A stretch of 64,000 bases of DNA from Cubamyces lactineus (lineage: Eukaryota > Basidiomycota > Agaricomycetes > Polyporales > Polyporaceae). Both the position numbers and the translations under genes were made by a program. Below the pieces are notes generated by a model. The model saw nothing but the letters and a program-made list of their open reading frames with translations, was not told the origin of the DNA and made no database searches. Shown here piece after piece: positions 57,645-64,000 of this stretch (its first letter is position 1; each line of letters starts with the position of its first letter). The stretch is from contig JACDTU010000002.1 of assembly GCA_022376465.1 (NCBI GenBank), positions 1,798,001-1,862,000 on the forward strand, in the 5' to 3' direction.

Positions 57645-58779
57645 ATGGACGATCGCGAAGACCCTATCTCCCAGTTCTTCCCTGACCAGGAAGACGTTGA
57701 CCTGTACGAGGTCCTCTCCGTGAAACATGACGCGTCGCCAGACGACATCAAGAAAGCGTACCGGAAGCTTGCTCTCAAGTTCCACCCAGACAAACATTCC
57801 ACCGCCAATGAGGATGCGAAAGCTGAGGCGTCTCTCAAGTTCCAGCAGATTGGCTTCGCATACTCCGTCCTCTACGATGACAAGCGGCGAAAGCGATACG
57901 ACCTGACGGGACAGACAGATGAAGGGGCGGACTTTGGGCCGGGCGAGGGTGGCTGGGAAGCGTACTTCGAGGAACTGTACGATCGTGTCACGCGCGACAA
58001 GCTGGATGAGATGAAGAAGGAGTATCAAGGTGTGTATGCTAGCGCACACAGTGCCACATATCCTTCATGTCATCGAGAAAACAGGTTCTGCGGAAGAGGT
58101 CGCCGACCTGAAGCAGGCATACACGGAGACTAAGGGCTCCATCGAGGAGATCATGACACACATCCCCCACTCGACATACGAGGACGAAGCCCGCTTCATC
58201 GTCATCATCACAGACCTTATCAAGAAGGGCGAACTTCCCTTGCTGCCCAAGTGGGAGTCGAGTACGAAGGATGAGAAGGCAAAGCTTGTTCGGAAGAAAC
58301 AGGCGGAAAAGGAAGCGAAGGAGGCGGAGGCTCTCGCGAAGGAGCTAGGCGTTCATGATGAGTTCTTTGGGAGCGGGAAGCCTGGTGCCCGCAAGACCAA
58401 AGGCAAGGGCAAGCAACAGGGTCAATGCGGGGATGAAGACACATCGGCGTTGCAAGCGCTCATTTTGAAGAAGCGCAAGAACATGGACAGCTTCTTCGAC
58501 GACCTCGCAGCCAAGTACGCGGAACCGGAGGCGAAGTCGGCCAAGAAGGGCAGGAAGCGGGCGAAGGGTGCAGAGGAAGAGGACGAGGAGGTTGCGGCCT
58601 CGCCAAAGAAGAAGTCGAAAAAGGACGTGCCGCCGCCCCCCGACATCGACGACGCGGAGTTCGAGCGGATACAACAACGACTGATGGAGGGCAAAGCGAA
58701 ACGCACCGGCGCTTCGAGCAGTAGCTCAGCGAAGCCTCCTTCAAAGACTCGGACAACTAAGGGAAGGAAGGCGAAATGA
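57645..58779 (+). CDS. DnaJ co-chaperone, DNAJC9-like
   Basis: Two exons close in frame: 57645-58029 and 58085-58779, giving 359 residues. I chose [20 protein letters not shown] rather than the in-frame upstream ATG 57582, because the J domain starts soon after. The J domain (residues about 20-90) reads [29 protein letters not shown] with the HPD tripeptide, then [21 protein letters not shown] conserved segment follows: [20 protein letters not shown], then [19 protein letters not shown]. This is the DNAJC9 pattern; the animal protein is a histone H3-H4 co-chaperone recruiting Hsp70. The C-terminal half is Lys/Glu-rich coiled coil with basic clusters ([25 protein letters not shown]), consistent with a nuclear location. 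Confidence 0.9.
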
Positions 58780-59006
58780 TCTTCTTCGTTTGTCTGACAT
58801 TGTACGATAGTGTAAGTTTGTATGTTTTCGCGTTTGTTATCTTATATCATCTTGTTAGGCCGGAGGCCGCCGGACATCCACAAGCTGTTGCTCGGACGCG
58901 TCATTGAGCGCGTTGGTACTATGCGGTCATGTGACAATCACGTTTCGCGTCTGTGGCTAAGCTCATTTAGCCACAACCTCCTACTTGAGATGCAACCCGC
59001 CGTGAC

Positions 59007-59014
59007 TATATAAA
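59007..59014 (+). promoter_or_regulatory. TATA box of the F-box gene
   Basis: TATATAAA lies about 50 nt upstream of ATG 59057 and 100 nt upstream of ATG 59108, both usable. It supports transcription starting after about 59035. Confidence 0.55.
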
Positions 59015-59056
59015 CCGTATGCGACGGTCATTACAAGATGACCCTCTACTACTGCC

Positions 59057-61695
59057 ATGACACCTTTCAGCCACTTGTCGTCGGATGCCACCTTCCAGGC
59101 CTCCACAATGTCGGACGGTCAGTCTGACAACGAGCCTGTGGGCTCGTCCTTGCCTGCGTCGGCCACGCCTGTCACCGGCATTGTATCAAAGTCCGTCACT
59201 AAGTCTCGCCCTCGACCAGCCATACGCAAGCGGCGTGGTGCGCTTGAGAGACTCATGGAACTCCCGCTGGAAGTTGTCTATCTGGTACGAACACCCTTCT
59301 CACCGTAAGACGCTGTGTACTACTCCTGTTCATCGTCGTAGGTGATTGAGAACCTAGAGCTGCGCGATGTGCTGAGCCTCGCACGGCTCGACAAAGCTTT
59401 CCGCCAGATGCTCATGTCCCGGAGAGCACAAGCTTTCTGGCAAGCTGCGATTGCAAACACACCTAGGCTTCCTGCTTGTCCCCCGGGCATGGATGAACCT
59501 CAGTACGCGCATCTCCTCTATGACAGCATGTGTCATGTAAGTCTGTAGGCCGTATAGGTACCGCGATGGACCTCATCTTACAGACCACCTGCAGGGTTGC
59601 GGACGCGGGAACACCAACAAGATCCTCTTTTTCTGGGGTGTGCGGTACTGTAAAGACTGTCATCCCCATAGGTATGTCTCTGATTGGGCTGGGATACAAC
59701 TGCCTCTCATGTAACAATACAGGACGATTGATCAGAGTGAACTGGCGCAGTTCTTCAATGCGATACGACAGGAGACAGGAGTCGCGCAGCCGTTGTACGT
59801 TACGATGGACGGTGAAGTTCACATCAGGGAGGTGGAGGAGTTTCGCCAGAAATGGGAAGCACTCGAAGGCGATGAGCCAGGTCGGAAGAGACTCGCAGAA
59901 GATAGCGCCAAACAGGTAGTACTGAGGCGAACGGTTAGTGTAAAACGTTCTCCTTGTACCTTTTGTGACTTACGGAGACGGCAGCATGCCTCCGCATGTG
60001 ATACGTGGAAATCGAATCTGGGCTATGCTCGGAGAGCGGAGAACAAGTCCCTCAAGGCTGCCCGCTTGGCTGCGTACGTTTCTGTGCTGACGCTTACCCC
60101 CGCAGACTAACATGTGTCGCTAGCATCAAAGGACGGCTCCTCGAAGAGGGTTACTCGAAGGAACTCCAGGTTATTGGTGATGCCGCCCTTGCCAAACAGT
60201 CGTTTGTCAAGAAGCCTACTCCGCTCACTGACCGCTGTGCGTTTGATCCTAACACACTGAAGATTCGATCTGCTGACACTGTTGCTCCAGCATGGAACGC
60301 CATACGCACAGAAGCAATCAAGTTCTTGGAGCAAGAACACACCGTGCAGACTCGCCGGGTGCGCGAGAACATGGTTCGACCCAACATCGAGATATTCCTC
60401 AAGGTCTATGAAGAATGGCTCCATGCGTGGGACCCGAACTGGTACGACCCTGGCGACCCCCACGCTATCTCTCGAATTGCGCCAGCAGACTTCTTGATCG
60501 TGGACGAGGTCCGTCTCATTGTGGACGTGCCCCCGGGGTGTTTAGTCTTCCATGGGAACTTCGAATATGCCCGCCCAAAGCTCCCCGACATGGTTGTTCG
60601 CTGGTATTCCGGCCAAAGAGAAGTTCTCAACGATAAGTTTAGGGCCACATACCCAGCACTACCGCAGGATACGGAGCCCATCGGCCTCGCGATCTGCTCG
60701 TTCGACTGTTCAAGCCCTCGCTGCGATGGGAAGTTCATGCACTATCCTGACGTCCTCGGCCACCGCTGCGACAGGTTGCAGTCAACGGTGACGATTAAGG
60801 GGGCTAGCTACGTCAATATCATCGAAGAGTACATGGTGCGCCATGGGCAACCACTTCCTTGGCAGGGCATGCACGTCCGCGTCAATAGGCGCATGCTGGA
60901 CTATATCTGCGAGCTTGTACGTGCATGCGGATACGACCCGTTTGAAGCATCTCAGCAAGACCTCGACGCCCAAGGAAGGCGCATGATCTGTGGCACTTGC
61001 GCGAGTGGTACGGACAAGGAGACGGACCTGGAGGTCTTTGACTGGCGACGAGCGGTACGTAGGTTAAATAGCCACACGATACACGATACAGATAACGCCT
61101 TCATATACCACCGTAGATTTATCATCAAGCCGAATTCTTGCATAGAGATGGGCCTTGCAAGTGGACTATGCTGTCTGAAGAAGCCGCTGCCAAAGTACGA
61201 GCGTTCGAAGGGCGCTTACGGGGGGTGCCGTCACGTCCCTGGAGACAGCCTTACTTCAAGTGCAAGATCAAGCATGGTTGTTGGGATGTGTATGGCTATG
61301 ATAGCCTGCTAGCGCACGCACGCGACGCGTGAGTGCTAATACATACGCTGCTCCAAAATGATCGTCGAACTCACCGAGCATCTCACAGACATGGCATACG
61401 TGAGGAGCCTCAGACCGAACAGTATGAACTGTGCTGGGTGTGGCGCGAGACGGGAAACGATCTATTGCACGGAACTTCAATACGCTTTACGAAGACTGGT
61501 GGTGTCAAGGTATTTTCGAAGTATATCAAGCTCGACGACGTTCAAGAAAGCGAAGAGGAGATGGCCGAGAAGCCAGAAGATGAAGAGAAGGCTGGAAAGT
61601 CAGAAGAGATACGTGAGGAGGACGTGAAGCCCTGTACTGATGCGGAGCTCGACGAGTGGATTGACCTCGACGCTCTGAACGAGTACAGGGGGTAG
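59057..61695 (+). CDS. F-box protein of the large basidiomycete family
   Basis: Multi-exon, stop 61693-61695. The start is 59057 or the second in-frame ATG at 59108 (MSDGQSDNEP). The F-box spans the first intron: ALERLMELPLEVVYL, then VIENLELRDVLSLARLDKAF, then QMLMSRRAQAFWQAAIANTP. The family pattern follows: LPACPPGMDEPQYAHLLYDS, a treble-clef-like CH...CGRGNTNKILFFWGVRYCKD with CHPH, then a long helical region (RLLEEGYSKELQVIGDAALA). Late exons give YFKCKIKHGCWDVYGYDSLL and HGIREEPQTEQYELCWVW, and the tail is very acidic (EEEMAEKPEDEEKAG). The F-box recruits Skp1 in SCF ubiquitin ligases; this family is greatly expanded in Agaricomycetes and substrates are unknown. Splice sites near 61.1-61.4 kb are approximate. 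Confidence 0.8.
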
Positions 61696-62502
61696 TTTCA
61701 GAATAGTTGTACTGATACCGGAGTATGTATGTGTTGTCTGAGTGTTGCTCGTCCAGGATTACTATGAGAATTGCATAGTCACGAGGAAGATCCCAGTGCC
61801 CTATAGAGACCGTGTTGTGGACGATACCGATCTCTGGGTGCACTACCTCATCAAGAGTAGGCTGTCGCGACATCCTCCATGTCGACTGAGATCTCGTATT
61901 GGAAGGCCACGTGACCGTGTTCCACACTCATAGTGCCACTGTGTCTCCATCTGCTCGCTGTACCGCTCCTCCCAAGCACCGTATCACATAGAAGAACTCT
62001 ACACTCATTCTCAAGGCATCGATGCTATTCCATGGGGCCCGAAAAACTACGTTCGTTCGCCGCGCAGCGCGAAGATGCCAATTTTACCTCGCTGCACACA
62101 CGTTTTACCGCCTTGCGGTGTACTTGTTCAAGCCATGCTCTAGCCAACTTGTCTGCTGACAACGGGAATTGTAGCTCCCGGAGGCATAATCTTCGTGATG
62201 AAGCCGCATTCCCGCGATGGTCACCACCAAATACGGACCCTCGTGCTACCGCCGACGTTCTGCGCCACTGCAACTCCGAGTCCTATCTCCAATTTCAAAC
62301 GTTGCGGACGTTCGCGTAGGTTCGCAAGTTCTAGTTGCAAATATCGCAATTTGCTTGGTCAGCCGTACTCTAGGAGTGCACTCATCTCGCGCGGATGTGC
62401 AGCTAGGAATGCGTATATAAGCTGGCTGCAGGAATACGACACCGGCATCCACAGGCATCCCCGCCTCTGCGTACACTCGACACGACCACTCACTTTGTGA
62501 CA
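61696..62502. other. Intergenic region upstream of AKR13 gene
   Basis: About 800 bp. ORFs up to 133 codons are unsupported. It contains the AKR promoter with the TATA box at 62413-62420. Confidence 0.5.
62413..62420 (+). promoter_or_regulatory. TATA box of the AKR13-type gene
   Basis: GTATATAAGC lies about 85 nt upstream of ATG 62503, an ideal fungal spacing. Confidence 0.65.
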
Positions 62503-63875
62503 ATGCCTCTTCCTACCCGCAAAGTTGGGACCTCCAGCGTGTCCGCCATCGGTTATGGCGCGATGGGCATATCCGCCTTCTATGGCAAGCCCCTCCCGGA
62601 TGAAGAGCGATTCAAGGTCAGCAGCAGCTGGGCACGGGTTGTGAACAACTCACTTACGTTGACATCCTAAGGTCCTCGACGCCGTCTACGAGAATGGCTG
62701 CACGTTTTGGGACACTGCAAATATCTACGCTGACAGTGAGGAGCTTATTGGAAAATGGTGAGTATTTTCAGAGTAGAGGGACTACTGGTCACTGATGCTA
62801 GTGTGGACAGGTTCAAACGTACCGGGAAGCGGGACGAGATCTTCCTCGCGACCAAGTTCGGGATCGTAGGCGAATCCGGCTCCGGGCACGATAGGACCAT
62901 CAACGGTACTCCGGAGTATGCAGTGCAAGCCTTGGAGGCTTCTCTGAAGAGATTGGGCACCGATCATGTGGATCTATGGTACTTGCACAGGTTAGTTGGC
63001 TATAACATCATGATTTTTACAAGGCAAACTGATACTCATTGCGGTTCGCTAGGGCTGACCCTCAGGTCCCAATTGAGGTTCGTCCGTTTGCTCAGCCTCG
63101 CACGGACAGAGACGCAATGTCACTCACTCTGACTTACAGCTGACTATCCGCGCGATGGCGGAGCAAGTTAAGGCTGGCAAAGTGAAGTACATCGGTCTCT
63201 CCGAAATCTCCGAGCAGACCCTCCGTCGGGCGCACGCGGTTCACCCCATCTCCGCCATCGAAGTCGAGTACTCGCCGTTCACCCTCGACATCGAGGACCC
63301 CAAGGTCGGCTTACTCAAAGCGGCCCGGGAACTCGGTGTCACTATCGTCGCATACTCGCCCTTGGGACGTGGTCTCATCACCGGCAGATACGTGAGTGTT
63401 TCGCATAGCGAGAGTGGGAGGTCTCATAAAACTGATGGCCTGTACAGACTAGTCCGGATGACTTCGAGGAGGGCGACTTCCGCAGGCAGGTTCCCCGCTA
63501 CTCGAGGGAAAATTTCCCGAACATCCTGAAGTTGGTCAATGGTCTGAAGAAGATCGGAGAAAAGTACAATGCTACGCCGGGCCAAATCGCTCTCGCGTGG
63601 CTCCTAGCTCAAGGAGAGGATGTCATCCCCATTCCAGGCACTACGAAAATCCCGGTTAGTGAGAAATACGCCGCAGTCTATTCCTCGACTATGGAACACT
63701 CACTTTCTTGTAGAACCTCAAGGAGAACCTTGACGCGGCCAACATCAAGCTTACGCCCGAAGATGTTCAGGAAGTCCGAAGGATAGCGAACGAAGCGGAT
63801 GCGGCGAACGGCCCCCGCTACCCTCCGCGCTTGTATGCTGTCCTGTTCGCAGACACCCCGCCGCTTCAGGAGTGA
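62503..63875 (+). CDS. Aldo-keto reductase, AKR13 (YakC) type
   Basis: Multi-exon. Exon 1 is 62503-62616; the stop is 63873-63875. [20 protein letters not shown] starts the barrel. All four AKR catalytic residues are visible: Asp and Tyr in [16 protein letters not shown], Lys in [12 protein letters not shown], and His in [16 protein letters not shown]. Later blocks are [90 protein letters not shown] and the NADPH-binding [16 protein letters not shown]. The blocks match the fungal/bacterial AKR13 layout (about 330-340 residues). These enzymes reduce aldehydes and ketones such as pyridoxal or methylglyoxal; the substrate is not readable here. It is the last gene in the window and appears complete. 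Confidence 0.92.
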
Positions 63876-64000
63876 GCGCGCGGAGAATAGGAGGGAAGCT
63901 GTTGCGTAGTAGGCGATCAGTGTTGCAAAGCCGAAGTGCAGGAAGCCAAATGGACCCGCTACTCGAAGGTAGAAAGCATTCTATGCGGTGGTTACCTACA

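Noticed and set aside
62503..63875. Idea that the two aldo-keto reductases in the window are recent duplicates
   Set aside because: They belong to different AKR classes by motif layout (AKR7-like versus AKR13-like) and share only the catalytic residues.

Overview
The window is nuclear DNA of a filamentous basidiomycete, most likely an Agaricomycete (polypore-like). The evidence is high GC, compact genes cut by many introns of about 50-60 nt with GTRNGT donors and YAG acceptors, and family signatures such as the basidiomycete F-box family, the HeH/Man1-Src1 protein, a P450 with an AGVGTT I-helix and a Ydf1-type SDR. I see no prokaryotic operon, CRISPR array, rRNA, tRNA or intact transposon. 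Twenty-five protein genes can be supported. For about half of them I checked the exon phases by hand and they close in frame.

Layout. 1-1.0 kb: 3' part of an FAD monooxygenase. 1.3-7.7 kb: APC5 (cell-cycle ubiquitin ligase) head to head with NOC3 (ribosome export and replication licensing). 8.2-14.1 kb: a TEA-domain transcription factor head to head with VPS23 (ESCRT-I). 14.1-16.5 kb: a gene-poor block. 16.5-21.0 kb: Src1/Heh1 inner-nuclear-membrane protein head to head with an O-methyltransferase. 21.3-26.5 kb: a cytochrome P450 and a GPI-anchored cupredoxin. 28.2-32.3 kb: a basic Pro/Ser-rich protein (possibly Mso1-like) head to head with mitochondrial sulfide:quinone oxidoreductase. 32.7-37.0 kb: RNase MRP subunit Rmp1-like protein head to head with a beta-adaptin. 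37.3-40.3 kb: an OTU deubiquitinase head to head with an AKR7-type reductase. 41.3-45.1 kb: an opsin-related membrane protein without the retinal lysine, then a transcription factor with two tandem Zn2Cys6 clusters. 45.9-49.9 kb: a 1264-residue low-complexity protein. 50.2-53.6 kb: Ydf1-like SDR head to head with a SET methyltransferase. 54.2-56.0 kb: UPF0658 Golgi protein. 56.4-58.8 kb: a secreted GPI protein head to head with a DNAJC9-like co-chaperone. 59.1-63.9 kb: an F-box protein and an AKR13-type reductase.

Most genes are housekeeping and do not form one pathway. Strand alternates at 18 of 24 neighbour junctions, so the window is mostly a chain of divergent pairs sharing promoters and convergent pairs sharing 3' ends. 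The most striking observation is the tandem Zn2Cys6 factor. Both zinc clusters are built from the same exon cassette, each with a 13-nt microexon in the same phase, which points to an intragenic cassette duplication. Other items worth a second look are the lysine-less opsin beside that factor, an 8-nt microexon in the sulfide:quinone oxidoreductase, 28- and 29-nt microexons in the P450 and RMP1, a strong G-quadruplex candidate upstream of the TEA factor, and a hairpin directly after RMP1.
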